Assembly (NCBI RefSeq): GCF_005280585.1
Contig: NZ_SZVO01000001.1
Span: 124,001 to 188,000 of the forward strand
Source: Dyadobacter frigoris
GTDB lineage: Bacteria > Bacteroidota > Bacteroidia > Cytophagales > Spirosomataceae
DNA: 64,000 bases
Direction of reading: 5' to 3'
Positions 1-8,965 of the stretch are shown here, one piece after another (the stretch's first letter is position 1; each line of letters starts with the position of its first letter). Made by a program: the position numbers and the translations under genes. The notes beneath the pieces are model-generated. The model did no database searches. It was not told the origin of the DNA and worked only from the letters and a program-made list of their open reading frames with translations.

Positions 1-1
1 T

Positions 2-97
2 CTACTAATCAAAAACGATCCGGCAACGGGCGTAACTTTTGATTTTGGAAAAGTAATTTATGCCTCCGAAAACGGGACTGGCGCGGTATTAAAATGA
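2..97 (+). CDS. 3' end of an unidentified gene (partial)
   Basis: An open frame enters from the left edge and ends at the TGA at 95-97, giving 31 C-terminal residues that end in GTGAVLK. The stop overlaps the ATG of the next gene (ATGA overlap at 94-97), which is the usual sign of translational coupling in an operon. The piece is too short to identify. It is Gly/Asp-rich with a beta-strand look (TFDFGKVIYA). I did not assign a family; the full gene lies outside the window. Confidence 0.6.
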   Translation, partial: LLIKNDPATGVTFDFGKVIYASENGTGAVLK

Positions 98-1197
98 AAA
101 TTTATCCCACCAGTCATCTTCCCGGCCGAAAGGTTTTACTGAATAACGGGAAAGAATATCTTTATTTCAGCGGAACGGATTATCTGGGAATGGGGCATCA
201 CTATGAATTTCTGACTTATTTGAAAGAAGGAATTTCAATTTACGGTACTCATTTCGGTAGTTCAAGAAATAACAGTCTGAGGCTGGAAGTTTACGAAGAA
301 GCAGAAACTGCACTGGCAAATTTTTCCGGCGCGCCTGCGGCACTAACAACGTCATCCGGCATGTGGGCTGGGCAGTTGCTTATGAAAGTATTGCCGAAGA
401 TTATTACGACCGATTTACAAGATAAAAATTTCCACACCTCCAATATTCATTATCATTACGCGCCCAGGGTTCATCCTGCGTTATGGGGAGTGGAATATAT
501 TTCTGCAAGTTCAGGTTGGGAAGATTGGGCAAAAGATACCATTTTAACAATTCAGGAAAGCAACGTGGACTGCGGTCACATCATTTGTTCAGATTCCGTA
601 GGGTCTCCTTTTGTCGAAAGTTTTGATTTTTCGATTTTTAAAACACTCCCATTTTACAGAGAAATATATCTTATCGTCGACGATTCCCATGGATTGGGTG
701 TTTTGGGTAAAAATGGGGGAGGGATATTTAGAGAATTATCTTCGATTCAACAAGTTAAATTAATCGTTTCTTCTTCCTTAAATAAAGCACTGGGAATTCC
801 ATCCGGCGTGATTTTTGGAAACCATGATATAATAGATACGATCCGAAAAAGTCCTTTTTTTGCAGGTGCTTCCCCTGCGCCGCCAGCGTATATATATGCA
901 TTAAACAAGTTGCTGGAATCAAATACTTATCCGGTTGCTCATCAGCAGCTGCTTGATAATATTAACTATATCGCCGGGAAACTGACTGAAACCAATCTTT
1001 TTGTAAGCACACCTGACTATCCTGTTTTTTGCAGTTCGAATAACAAACTTTTTGATTTTCTGGAAGAAAACGGAATTATGGCTTCCTGTTTTTCCTATCC
1101 ACAACCAACGGATCCGCCTGTCACAAGAATAGTGATCAGCGCGATACATCAAAAAGAAGACCTCGGTCAATTGGCCGAGGTCTGTATGAAATTTTAA
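94..1197 (+). CDS. Alpha-oxoamine synthase (BioF/KBL)-like PLP-dependent enzyme
   Basis: A 367-residue fold-type I PLP enzyme of the aminotransferase class I/II, alpha-oxoamine synthase group (8-amino-7-oxononanoate synthase, 2-amino-3-ketobutyrate CoA ligase). The N-terminal YFSGTDYLGM resembles the family's substrate entry motif. Residues 196-203 (DDSHGLGV) match the family's D-E/D-x-H PLP motif, and the Schiff-base lysine is expected at K231 in SLNKALG. Known members join an amino acid with an acyl-CoA; the substrate here cannot be read from sequence. No bio genes lie nearby, so a biotin role is not supported. The start overlaps the stop of the preceding gene, implying one operon. The 3' end carries a hairpin that probably terminates tatC from the other side. 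Confidence 0.8.
   Translation: MKIYPTSHLPGRKVLLNNGKEYLYFSGTDYLGMGHHYEFLTYLKEGISIYGTHFGSSRNNSLRLEVYEEAETALANFSGAPAALTTSSGMWAGQLLMKVLPKIITTDLQDKNFHTSNIHYHYAPRVHPALWGVEYISASSGWEDWAKDTILTIQESNVDCGHIICSDSVGSPFVESFDFSIFKTLPFYREIYLIVDDSHGLGVLGKNGGGIFRELSSIQQVKLIVSSSLNKALGIPSGVIFGNHDIIDTIRKSPFFAGASPAPPAYIYALNKLLESNTYPVAHQQLLDNINYIAGKLTETNLFVSTPDYPVFCSSNNKLFDFLEENGIMASCFSYPQPTDPPVTRIVISAIHQKEDLGQLAEVCMKF
1159..1182 (-). terminator. Rho-independent terminator for tatC
   Basis: Arms GACCTCGG at 1159-1166 and CCGAGGTC at 1175-1182 pair perfectly, and the loop can extend the stem. Read on the minus strand the stem is followed by TCTTCTTTTT. It lies about 48 bp past the tatC stop, inside the last codons of the convergent PLP-enzyme gene. 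Confidence 0.6.
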
Positions 1198-1229
1198 TAT
1201 TTCTTCTTTTTACTTAATGCTTCGGACTC

Positions 1230-2096
1230 TTATAACGGTCCTTGTAACGCTTGTTCTTCACGCAATTTTTCTCTGGCTACTTTTCCGGAAACCAAAATAC
1301 TGATTTCATAAAGCATAAGTAATGGAATTGCTACGAGAATCTGGCTGTAAATATCAGGTGATGGTGTAATAACTGCCGCTACGATCAAAATTACGATGAA
1401 TGCATGTTTTCTATATTCACGCATAAATGAAGGTGTCAGGATACCTACTTTGGATAAAACAAACACTACAATAGGGAGCTGGAATGCAATTCCGCATGCT
1501 AAGGTAAGCGTTGCTACCGTAGAAATGTAAGACGAAATGTTGAATTCATTGGCAATCGATTCGTCAAGTTTCCAATTAGCTAAAAAGTTAAGTGCTAATG
1601 GCGTTACTATAAAATATCCGAAGAGAACTCCTGAAAAGAACAATAAAGTAACATAAAATACGGCCCCTCTCGCAGATTTACGCTCAGAAGCTTTGAGACC
1701 TGGTTTAATAAATCGCCAAATTTCCCAAAATGCGTAAGGGAAGGCAAATATTAATCCTACAATAACCGCTGATGTTAAACCCATTGTAAACTGATCGCCA
1801 ACACCAATACTCTGGATTTTAAAGTCAAGTGTTTTTACACACAATTCATCATAATCAACAAGGTCGGACAATTTACACATCATTCCGTAAGTCCAGAAAT
1901 CAGTTTTAGCAGGAGCAAGAATTACATAACGGTATATATCTTTAATATAAACGTAGGCAATAATAGCAAAAACCATTATAGATCCAACTGCACGGATTAC
2001 GTGCCATCTTAATTCTTCAAGGTGTCCAATAAAAGACATCTCCTGGCCTGTTCCTTCTTCTTCTTCTTCGTGCTCAAATTCTTGATCTAAGGGCAT
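1230..2096 (-). CDS. tatC: Sec-independent (Tat) protein translocase subunit TatC
   Basis: A 288-residue polytopic inner-membrane protein, the core receptor of the twin-arginine translocase that binds RR signal peptides of folded cargo. After a very acidic N-terminus (HEEEEEG) comes the family motif MSFIGHLEELRWH at about residues 20-32, then six predicted membrane segments. A loop insertion of about 40 residues sits between TM1 and TM2, as is common in Bacteroidota. The late motif AVITPSPD before TM6 is also characteristic. No tatA/tatB gene is visible here. It runs convergently towards the upstream PLP enzyme and lies downstream of pdhA on the same strand, but a terminator at 2181-2208 separates them, so it is probably transcribed alone. 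Confidence 0.96.
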   Translation of the reverse strand: MPLDQEFEHEEEEEGTGQEMSFIGHLEELRWHVIRAVGSIMVFAIIAYVYIKDIYRYVILAPAKTDFWTYGMMCKLSDLVDYDELCVKTLDFKIQSIGVGDQFTMGLTSAVIVGLIFAFPYAFWEIWRFIKPGLKASERKSARGAVFYVTLLFFSGVLFGYFIVTPLALNFLANWKLDESIANEFNISSYISTVATLTLACGIAFQLPIVVFVLSKVGILTPSFMREYRKHAFIVILIVAAVITPSPDIYSQILVAIPLLMLYEISILVSGKVAREKLREEQALQGPL

Positions 2097-2180
2097 ACAA
2101 TTTTTAGGTATTGATCACTATATACGGGTAAATGGGACATCGCGATCTTTTTTATTAGCGAAAAATCGAAATTACTCAAA

Positions 2181-2208
2181 AAACCCGTCGGATTGTTTCG
2201 ACGGGTTT
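2181..2208 (-). terminator. Rho-independent terminator after pdhA
   Basis: A perfect 10-bp stem (AAACCCGTCG at 2181-2190 with CGACGGGTTT at 2199-2208) and an 8-nt loop. On the minus strand it is followed by a T-rich run. It starts about 25 bp past the pdhA stop. Confidence 0.85.
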
Positions 2209-2233
2209 CTCTTAATAAATTTATAATCAGGAC

Positions 2234-3262
2234 TTAGTCCATGATAAATGGATAGTCATCTTCAGCGTAAACATTTGTGTAAGCTTCTTTTGCATCCGGG
2301 AAATCCGAATCTTCAGCAAACTGCACAGATTCCGCAACGATTTCTTTCACCTTTTTGTCAATCGCGTCAAGATCTTCTTCGGTAGCAAGTTTGTTATCCA
2401 GAATCACTGCTCTGATTTGCTCAATCGGGTCACGGTGTTTGTACTCCTCAACCTCTTCTTTCGAACGGTATTTCTGAGGATCCGACATCGAGTGTCCACG
2501 GTAACGATACGTACGGAATTCAAGGAAAGTTGGTCCGTCTCCTTTACGGGCACGTTCTGCCGCGCGGGACACTGCTTCGTGGATCGCTTCAACGCTCATC
2601 CCGTCAACAGGTTCCGAAGGAATATCGTAAGCTTCACCTAATGTGTAAAGTTCAGTAACATTGGATGAACGTGCAACCGAAGTTCCCATAGCGTAACCAT
2701 TATTTTCAACAACGAAAATAACAGGAAGTTTCCAGCTCATCGCCATGTTCAATGCTTCGTGAAAAGCACCCTGGCGAATAGCTCCGTCACCGAAATAACA
2801 GATACACAAATTGCCTGTTTTGTTATATTTCTCAGCAAATGCGATACCAGCCCCCAAAGGAATCTGAGCACCTACAATACCGTGGCCTCCAACAAAATTA
2901 TGTTCTTTGTCAAAAATGTGCATTGAACCACCTTTTCCTTTGGTTGTTCCTGTTTTTTTACCATATAGCTCAGCCATGATCGCTTTCGGATCAGTACCTA
3001 GCGCCAATGGAATACCGTGATCACGATAAGCAGTGATGAACTTGTCATCTTTTGTCAAAGCCGTGGCTGCTCCCGTGGAGCAAGCTTCCTGCCCGATATA
3101 AAGGTGACAAAAACCGCGAATTTTCTGCTGTCCGTAAAGCTGGCCAGCCTTTTCTTCAAACCGGCGTTGTAATAACATGTTCTCGAACCAGAACATATAG
3201 CGTTCTTTCGAATGCTGTAATTTGGGAGCTGATGCTTTCTTTTTTTCAGTAACGGTGGCCAT
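2234..3262 (-). CDS. pdhA: Pyruvate dehydrogenase E1 component, alpha subunit
   Basis: A 342-residue thiamine-diphosphate enzyme subunit. With E1 beta it decarboxylates pyruvate and passes the acetyl group to the lipoyl domain of E2. The ThDP/Mg motif starts at GDGA (158-161) and ends at ENN (186-188), with the usual spacing of about 30 residues. The E1-alpha loop YRYRGHSMSDPQKYR lies near residue 250. The first 18 residues are Lys/Ala-rich and probably flexible. E1 beta, E2 and E3 are not adjacent, a split arrangement often seen in Bacteroidota. It is divergent from recF across 129 bp. A branched-chain 2-oxoacid E1 alpha is the main alternative, but the pyruvate type fits better in length and motif. 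Confidence 0.93.
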   Translation of the reverse strand: MATVTEKKKASAPKLQHSKERYMFWFENMLLQRRFEEKAGQLYGQQKIRGFCHLYIGQEACSTGAATALTKDDKFITAYRDHGIPLALGTDPKAIMAELYGKKTGTTKGKGGSMHIFDKEHNFVGGHGIVGAQIPLGAGIAFAEKYNKTGNLCICYFGDGAIRQGAFHEALNMAMSWKLPVIFVVENNGYAMGTSVARSSNVTELYTLGEAYDIPSEPVDGMSVEAIHEAVSRAAERARKGDGPTFLEFRTYRYRGHSMSDPQKYRSKEEVEEYKHRDPIEQIRAVILDNKLATEEDLDAIDKKVKEIVAESVQFAEDSDFPDAKEAYTNVYAEDDYPFIMD

Positions 3263-3391
3263 GTATTTGGTTCTCGTTTATAAAGACAGAACTTTGTCTT
3301 AAAGTTAGTGGTTTGAACAAGATCTGTTTTTGCCGGTAAACGACGCAAATGATTTGCGAAAATAAGCATAAACTATATAACAAAGAAGTTC

Positions 3392-4477
3392 ATGTGGTTA
3401 GAAAAGCTCCATCTTACGTACTTTAAGAGCTATGAAGAGAGAGGTTTTGCGTTTGGAGAGCGTGTAAATTGTCTTGTCGGGGAAAACGGAAGTGGGAAAA
3501 CGAACCTTTTGGACGCGATTTACTTCCTGACACTCACAAAAAGTGCCTTTCATAACCAGGATGCATTGGGTATCCGTCATGGACAGGATTTTTTTATACT
3601 GGATGGAATTTTTAATGATTCTGAAAAAAATATTCAGATTACATGCAGTTTTCAGCGCGGTCAGCGGAAAATTTTCATGGCCGACAAGAAAAATTACGAT
3701 AGGTTGAGTGATCACATCGGACTTTTTCCTCTTGTTTTGATCGCTCCAAACGATACCGATTTAATCCGCGACGGAAGTGAAGAACGCCGGAGATTTTTTG
3801 ACGGCGTACTTGCTCAGGCCACTCCGGAATATTTAAATGATTTTTTGCAATACAATAAGATATTAACCCAGCGAAACGGTTTGCTCAAACTTTTCGCAGA
3901 ACGAAATTATCTGGATGAAGATCTGCTGGATACTTACAATGAGCCTCTAATAGTTTTGGCGATACGAATTTATCAGCATCGTCGCGCTTTCATGGATCGT
4001 TTTCTTCCTTTGTTTAGAAAATACTACCAGTTTTTAAGTAGTGGCAAGGAACAGGTTGATGTTTCATATGAAAGCGAAGTGGCATCCGAAGATTTCGCCC
4101 AGGAATTCAGGAAAAACCGCTCACGCGATCTTCACGCGCAACGTACCGGAAAAGGTGTGCATAAGGATGAATACGTTTTTGAAATCGATAGCATAACCTT
4201 AAAAAAATTCGGCTCCCAGGGACAGCAAAAATCTTTCGTTATCGCACTGAAACTTGCTCAGTTTGAATTATTAAAAATTGAAAAGGAAAAAACACCAATT
4301 CTTTTGCTGGATGATATTTTTGATAAACTGGACGATAGAAGGATCAATAAATTGATCGAGTTAATAGATGACGGTTTTCTGGGTCAGGTTTTTATAACGG
4401 ACGCGAGACCGGAACGGTCTCAGAAGATTTTAGAAAAAGTTAAGGCAGACGTCCGCTTCTTCGAAATAAATCGGTAA
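3392..4477 (+). CDS. recF: DNA replication and repair protein RecF
   Basis: A 361-residue SMC-like ATPase that loads RecA at single-strand gaps together with RecO and RecR. It starts with the typical MWLEKLHLTYFKSY. The Walker A motif GENGSGKT is at 30-37, the ABC-type signature FGSQGQQKS is near 273, and Walker B LLLDDIFDKLD has its acidic pair at D307-D308. Length is normal for the family. No dnaA, dnaN or gyrB is near it, so it does not mark the origin here. It is divergent from pdhA and convergent with the GDP-mannose pyrophosphorylase gene. Confidence 0.97.
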   Translation: MWLEKLHLTYFKSYEERGFAFGERVNCLVGENGSGKTNLLDAIYFLTLTKSAFHNQDALGIRHGQDFFILDGIFNDSEKNIQITCSFQRGQRKIFMADKKNYDRLSDHIGLFPLVLIAPNDTDLIRDGSEERRRFFDGVLAQATPEYLNDFLQYNKILTQRNGLLKLFAERNYLDEDLLDTYNEPLIVLAIRIYQHRRAFMDRFLPLFRKYYQFLSSGKEQVDVSYESEVASEDFAQEFRKNRSRDLHAQRTGKGVHKDEYVFEIDSITLKKFGSQGQQKSFVIALKLAQFELLKIEKEKTPILLLDDIFDKLDDRRINKLIELIDDGFLGQVFITDARPERSQKILEKVKADVRFFEINR

Positions 4478-4479
4478 TT

Positions 4480-4523
4480 GTTTAAACGCGCGGCGGACCG
4501 CTCCCCTACCTCTGCGTTTAAAC
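4480..4523. repeat. Palindromic repeat between convergent genes, copy 1 of a dispersed family
   Basis: GTTTAAACGC at 4480-4489 is a perfect inverted match to GCGTTTAAAC at 4514-4523, with 24 bp between. The right half, reading CTACCTCTGCGTTTAAAC, recurs at 39104-39120 (reversed) and at about 39930-39945. It begins 2 bp past the recF stop and overlaps the stop of the next gene, so it may also act as a shared terminator for both. Confidence 0.6.
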
Positions 4524-5585
4524 ATATTTCGTGTGTAGCTCTTTCGCTTGGGCTACGAATTCTTTTACTTTTTGTTCTTCATCTTTTTTGCAGATTAATA
4601 GCACGCCGTCGTATTCTGCTACAATAAAACCTTCCAGGCCATCTATTACAACCAGTTTTTCCTGGGGTGTTTTTATGATACAGTTGGTTGTGTTATGCAG
4701 GATAAGAGTTCCTTCTGTAACGTTTTTAAATTCGTCTTTCTTGGAAACTTCGTAAAGCGATTTCCACGTACCAAGATCTGACCAGCCGAAACTGCTTAAT
4801 ACTACGTGTACATTGTCGGCTTTTTCCATGATACCGTTATCAATCGAAATACTGCCGCAGTGAGAATAGGCTTTATGAATAAAAGATTCTTCTGTTTCCT
4901 TGTAGTAATAGTTATCACCGCTTTCAAAAATCTCAGCAATATCTGGTTGGTATGCCCTTAAAGCACGTTTAAACGCTTGTACATTCCAAACAAAAATACC
5001 TGCGTTCCAAACAAAATCTCCGCTGTCAAGAAACTGCACTGCTAATTCCAGATGCGGTTTTTCAGTAAAAGATTTAACTTTTTTGACAGTTAACTTATCC
5101 GGAATATACTGGATGTAACCATAACCTGTATCTGGTCTTGTTGGCTGAATACCCAGTGTTATCAGGACATCCTCATTTCTGGTTGCGCCTAAGGCTATTT
5201 TGATGGTATCCTTAAATATTTCTTCCTTTAAAATAATATGGTCAGCCGGTGCAACGACAATGTTTGCATCAGGATTTTTCGAAGCAATTTTATAACATGC
5301 ATAAGCGATACAAGGTGCAGTATTTCTTCTATGCGGTTCCAGAAGAATCTGGTCGTCTGATAACATCGGAATTTGCTCCTTGATGATATTTTTATATTCC
5401 TGACTGCTTACGATATAAATGTTTTCCGGTGGACAAACGCCGTCAAAACGTTCAACTGTTTGTTGCAAAAGTGTTTTTCCGGTTCCCAGTACATCATGAA
5501 ACTGCTTCGGAAAATCGGTACGGCTGAAAGGCCAGAAACGTGTACCAACTCCTCCCGCCATGATGATCACAAATGTATTTTGCAT
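4518..5585 (-). CDS. manC: Mannose-1-phosphate guanylyltransferase (GDP-mannose pyrophosphorylase)
   Basis: A 355-residue nucleotidyltransferase that makes GDP-mannose from GTP and mannose 1-phosphate for glycan and exopolysaccharide synthesis. The N-terminal signature MAGGVGTRFWPFSR (residues 9-22) is the nucleotide-binding loop, and FPKQF follows as in this family. FTEKP is at about 189-193 and the sugar-binding region is WNAGIFVWN, with SFGWSDLGTW further on. It lacks the C-terminal phosphomannose isomerase cupin found in bifunctional ManC/AlgA proteins, so this is the single-domain form. No polysaccharide cluster surrounds it. A GDP-mannose hydrolase (NudK type) is encoded about 45 kb away in the same window. 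Confidence 0.93.
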   Translation of the reverse strand: MQNTFVIIMAGGVGTRFWPFSRTDFPKQFHDVLGTGKTLLQQTVERFDGVCPPENIYIVSSQEYKNIIKEQIPMLSDDQILLEPHRRNTAPCIAYACYKIASKNPDANIVVAPADHIILKEEIFKDTIKIALGATRNEDVLITLGIQPTRPDTGYGYIQYIPDKLTVKKVKSFTEKPHLELAVQFLDSGDFVWNAGIFVWNVQAFKRALRAYQPDIAEIFESGDNYYYKETEESFIHKAYSHCGSISIDNGIMEKADNVHVVLSSFGWSDLGTWKSLYEVSKKDEFKNVTEGTLILHNTTNCIIKTPQEKLVVIDGLEGFIVAEYDGVLLICKKDEEQKVKEFVAQAKELHTKYV

Positions 5586-5866
5586 TGTAGAAGTGTAAAG
5601 TTATTTATAGCGTATTAGATGCGGTAAAGCTAAGGATAAACAATTGATGTTGCCAATTCTGTCAATTTCTTAATGTATTTTTCAGCAATCGGCTTCAATG
5701 CTTCTCCCTAATTAACAAAAAATAAAATGTCTGATTCCCATTTATTCTTAATTCGAATAATATTTCTCATTTAGTTAATAATATAAAGAAAAAATAGAAT
5801 AAAAATACTAACATGTTACTTAATTCACCTAAATTGCTTCAAGACAAACTATAACCCATTAAGATT

Positions 5867-8800
5867 ATGGATTCAATTTTTACCCGGAAAGTATCATGCC
5901 TGGTTATGATATTTTTACTTTGTTGTGGCCTTGCTTTTTCACAGACCAATATCACCGGAAAAGTGGTAGAGGCTTCAACAAACGAACCGCTGATCGGTGT
6001 AAGCATTCAGGTCAAAGGCAAAATTATCGGTACTATTACGGATGGAGACGGCAGGTTCAATTTAGCTACCAGTTCAGTACCGCCGTTCACACTGACAGTT
6101 TCTTCAGTAGGATTTGAAACACAGGAAATCAATATTACCGGCGGTATTTCCAACATTGAAGTTAAGTTGGCCGAGCAGGCTATTTTGGGAAAAGAGCTGG
6201 TTGTATCAGCTTCCAGAGTAGAAGAAAGTGTAATGCGTTCCCCGGTTTCTATCGAAAAAATTGATATCCGTACAATTCGGGAAACTCCTCAGGCGTCTTT
6301 CTATGACGCACTTCAAAATTTGAAAGGTGTCGAAATGAGTACGCAATCACTTACTTTTAAATCGGTAAGTACCCGCGGATTTGGAGCGAATGGAAATACC
6401 CGTGTTGTCCAATTAATTGACGGAATGGATAATCAGGCGCCGGGATTAAATTTCCCGGTAGGTAACGTGGCCGGTATTCCTGAATTAGACGTAGAAAGTG
6501 TCGAGATTTTGCCGGGAGCAGCTTCGGCATTATATGGTCCAAATGCGATCAACGGGATTATTTTAATGAATAGTAAATCTCCGTTCACCTATCAGGGACT
6601 GAGTGCCTATGGGAAATCGGGTGTGATGAGCGCTTCAAACCGGACTAAAACAAATACCCCTTTTTATGATGTGGGTATTCGTTATGCCAAAGCATTTAAC
6701 AACCGTCTGGCATTCAAAGTAAACGCTTCTTATCTGACCGCAAAAGATTGGCAGGCAACCGATTATCGGGATCAAAGTCTGGTGAATGGAACCACGCTTG
6801 AAAACAATAATAATAATGCAATGAAAAATCCATATTACGACGGGGTTAACCGGTTGGGTGATGTGGGAGCGAATGTATACAATGTGCTGTATGCCAATGG
6901 AATTCCCGGAAATGGATCAAACGGAACGTCCGCAGCACTTGGAGCGATTTATACAACACAGATTCCACAAGCCGGTAATTTGACATTGCCACAATTATTA
7001 GGCGGACAAACCCCGCTTCAGCAGCTTGACATTGCACGTTCAATTTTTAGTAAAGTAGTCCCGCAATATTATTTAAATGCACCGGGATATGCAGAAAATG
7101 CTTTAACCAATTATCCGGCCAAAAGTTTAAAACTGAATGCTTCGCTGCATTATCGCTTAAATGATAATGTGGAAGCAATTTTGCAGGTAAACTGGGGTAA
7201 AGGTTCGGCTGTTTATACGGGTGCGGATCGGTATAACATTCAAAATTTTTCTATTGGCCAATACAAGGCAGAAATTAAAGGAAGTAACTTTTTCGTGCGT
7301 GCCTACATGACCAGGGAAAACTCAGGAGATGCTTATGCGATGGGCGTTTTAGGAAGCCTGGTCAGTCAGAGTTATTTACAAACCGCTTTGGGCGTTGGTC
7401 TTCCTTCTTTTTTGAATACCGCTTTGACCCAATATGGTGGTGCGTTACTTCAGGCTTATCAGGCGGGGCTTGCTGGCGGATTATCTCAGCAGCAGGCTAT
7501 TCAGGCAGCATCTACGGCGGCAAATGCATATGCCGGAGCAAACAGTACGCAATGGTTGACCACAGCTTTGGCCCCAGGAATTGCTACTGCAAACCAGCAA
7601 TATTTACCAGGCGGTACGCAATTTGAATCAACAGTTTCTGACCTTAAAACCAAGCCGATTCCAAACGGAGCAAAATTCCTTGACAAATCGAATCTATACC
7701 ATGCGGAAGGAATGTATAATTTCACAAAGCTGATTGACCCAAAAGTTATAGAATTAATTGCAGGCGCAAATTATCGGATTTACGATCTTAATTCCGGCGG
7801 AACATTATTTGAAACCCAGGACGGAACGCCGACGGGAAAAGAATTTAATATCCGGGAATATGGTGCTTACACCCAGGCATCCAAAAACTTCAATGATGTT
7901 TTCAAACTGACCGCATCTGTCAGATATGATAAAAACATGAATTTTAAAGGCCAGTTTAGTCCGCGTATTTCCGGAGTTTATACGGTAGCAAAAAATCATA
8001 ATTTCCGTGCGTCTTTTCAACGCGGTTTCAGGATTCCAACAACGCAAAATCAATATATTAATTTGTTGACGCCAAGCGTAAGGCTGGTAGGCGGACTTCC
8101 GTTGTTCCGTGAAAAATATAATATGATAACAAATGCTGTGTATGAGCAAACAGCAATTACTTCTACCAATGTGCAGGATGGAAGCATAAAACCATACAAA
8201 TTCCGTGAATGGCAGCCGGAACGTGTTCAAACTTATGAGGTTGGTTACAAGGGAGTTATTGGCAATAAATTATATATCGATGCATTTTACTATTACAACC
8301 GTTTTCTAACCTTTGACGGAATCACAGTTCTTTTACAGAAAAAAGATCCGAACGGTCCGCTTACAGATCTTTTGGATCCTACAAAAAGAAATGCGTACAG
8401 TATGCCGGTCAACGCCACACAAACGGTAAAAAATTCAGGTTGGGGCGTAGGGCTTGATTATGTTTTGGGAAAAGGATATACTTTCAATGGAAACCTTACC
8501 CAGAATATCCTGAACAACAATGCGCAGCTGCTGAAAAATGATCCTTCATTTGTCACCTTTTTTAATTCTCCAAAATATCGTTTCAATCTGGGTTTTTCAA
8601 ACCGTGATATTAACCGGACGGGTTGGGGTTTCGGAGTTACTTTCCGCCATCAGTCCAGTATGGTTTGGCAGGCAACCGTTGCCAGTATAGCAGCTAATAT
8701 TCAGCAAAAAACGGTAATACCAGCTTATTCAACGCTGGATGCACAAATCAGTCGAAAAATGTCCTCTATCAAATCGATTATTAAAATTGGCGGAACAAAC

Positions 8801-8893
8801 CTGACCGGAAAACTTTATACAACGGGTTGGGCTAATCCGTCGGTCGGAGCGATGTATTATGTGTCAATTACTTTTGACGAATTATTAAATTGA
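5867..8893 (+). CDS. TonB-dependent outer-membrane receptor
   Basis: A 1008-residue outer-membrane protein. The signal peptide (about 1-26) ends in AFSQ. Next is a carboxypeptidase-D regulatory-like beta sandwich (about 28-105: ITGKVVEASTNEPLIGVSI), then the plug with VVSASRVEESVMRSP, FYDALQNLKGVEM and the VESVEILPGAASALYGPNAINGII motif, then a beta barrel up to the C-terminus, which ends FDELLN. Such receptors import siderophores, vitamins or oligomers using TonB energy. No SusD partner follows, so it is not a SusCD pair. The barrel contains Ala/Gln-rich loops around residues 510-560. The substrate is unknown, with no transporter or regulator next to it. Confidence 0.93.
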   Translation: MDSIFTRKVSCLVMIFLLCCGLAFSQTNITGKVVEASTNEPLIGVSIQVKGKIIGTITDGDGRFNLATSSVPPFTLTVSSVGFETQEINITGGISNIEVKLAEQAILGKELVVSASRVEESVMRSPVSIEKIDIRTIRETPQASFYDALQNLKGVEMSTQSLTFKSVSTRGFGANGNTRVVQLIDGMDNQAPGLNFPVGNVAGIPELDVESVEILPGAASALYGPNAINGIILMNSKSPFTYQGLSAYGKSGVMSASNRTKTNTPFYDVGIRYAKAFNNRLAFKVNASYLTAKDWQATDYRDQSLVNGTTLENNNNNAMKNPYYDGVNRLGDVGANVYNVLYANGIPGNGSNGTSAALGAIYTTQIPQAGNLTLPQLLGGQTPLQQLDIARSIFSKVVPQYYLNAPGYAENALTNYPAKSLKLNASLHYRLNDNVEAILQVNWGKGSAVYTGADRYNIQNFSIGQYKAEIKGSNFFVRAYMTRENSGDAYAMGVLGSLVSQSYLQTALGVGLPSFLNTALTQYGGALLQAYQAGLAGGLSQQQAIQAASTAANAYAGANSTQWLTTALAPGIATANQQYLPGGTQFESTVSDLKTKPIPNGAKFLDKSNLYHAEGMYNFTKLIDPKVIELIAGANYRIYDLNSGGTLFETQDGTPTGKEFNIREYGAYTQASKNFNDVFKLTASVRYDKNMNFKGQFSPRISGVYTVAKNHNFRASFQRGFRIPTTQNQYINLLTPSVRLVGGLPLFREKYNMITNAVYEQTAITSTNVQDGSIKPYKFREWQPERVQTYEVGYKGVIGNKLYIDAFYYYNRFLTFDGITVLLQKKDPNGPLTDLLDPTKRNAYSMPVNATQTVKNSGWGVGLDYVLGKGYTFNGNLTQNILNNNAQLLKNDPSFVTFFNSPKYRFNLGFSNRDINRTGWGFGVTFRHQSSMVWQATVASIAANIQQKTVIPAYSTLDAQISRKMSSIKSIIKIGGTNLTGKLYTTGWANPSVGAMYYVSITFDELLN

Positions 8894-8900
8894 AAAAAAA

Positions 8901-8928
8901 CCGTACTACGGTTGTGGCCGTGGTACGG
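8901..8928 (-). terminator. Terminator between the TonB receptor and upp
   Basis: CCGTACTACGG (8901-8911) pairs with CCGTGGTACGG (8918-8928) with one G-T wobble and a 6-nt loop. On the minus strand the stem is followed by eight T residues, so it is strongest for upp. It may also serve the receptor gene, whose stop is 8 bp away. Confidence 0.8.
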
Positions 8929-8965
8929 ATAAATATTTTAATCAAAGTTTGATTATTTATAAGGA

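Noticed and set aside
3392-4477. Replication origin near recF
   Set aside because: dnaA, dnaN and gyrB are absent and no DnaA-box cluster is visible.
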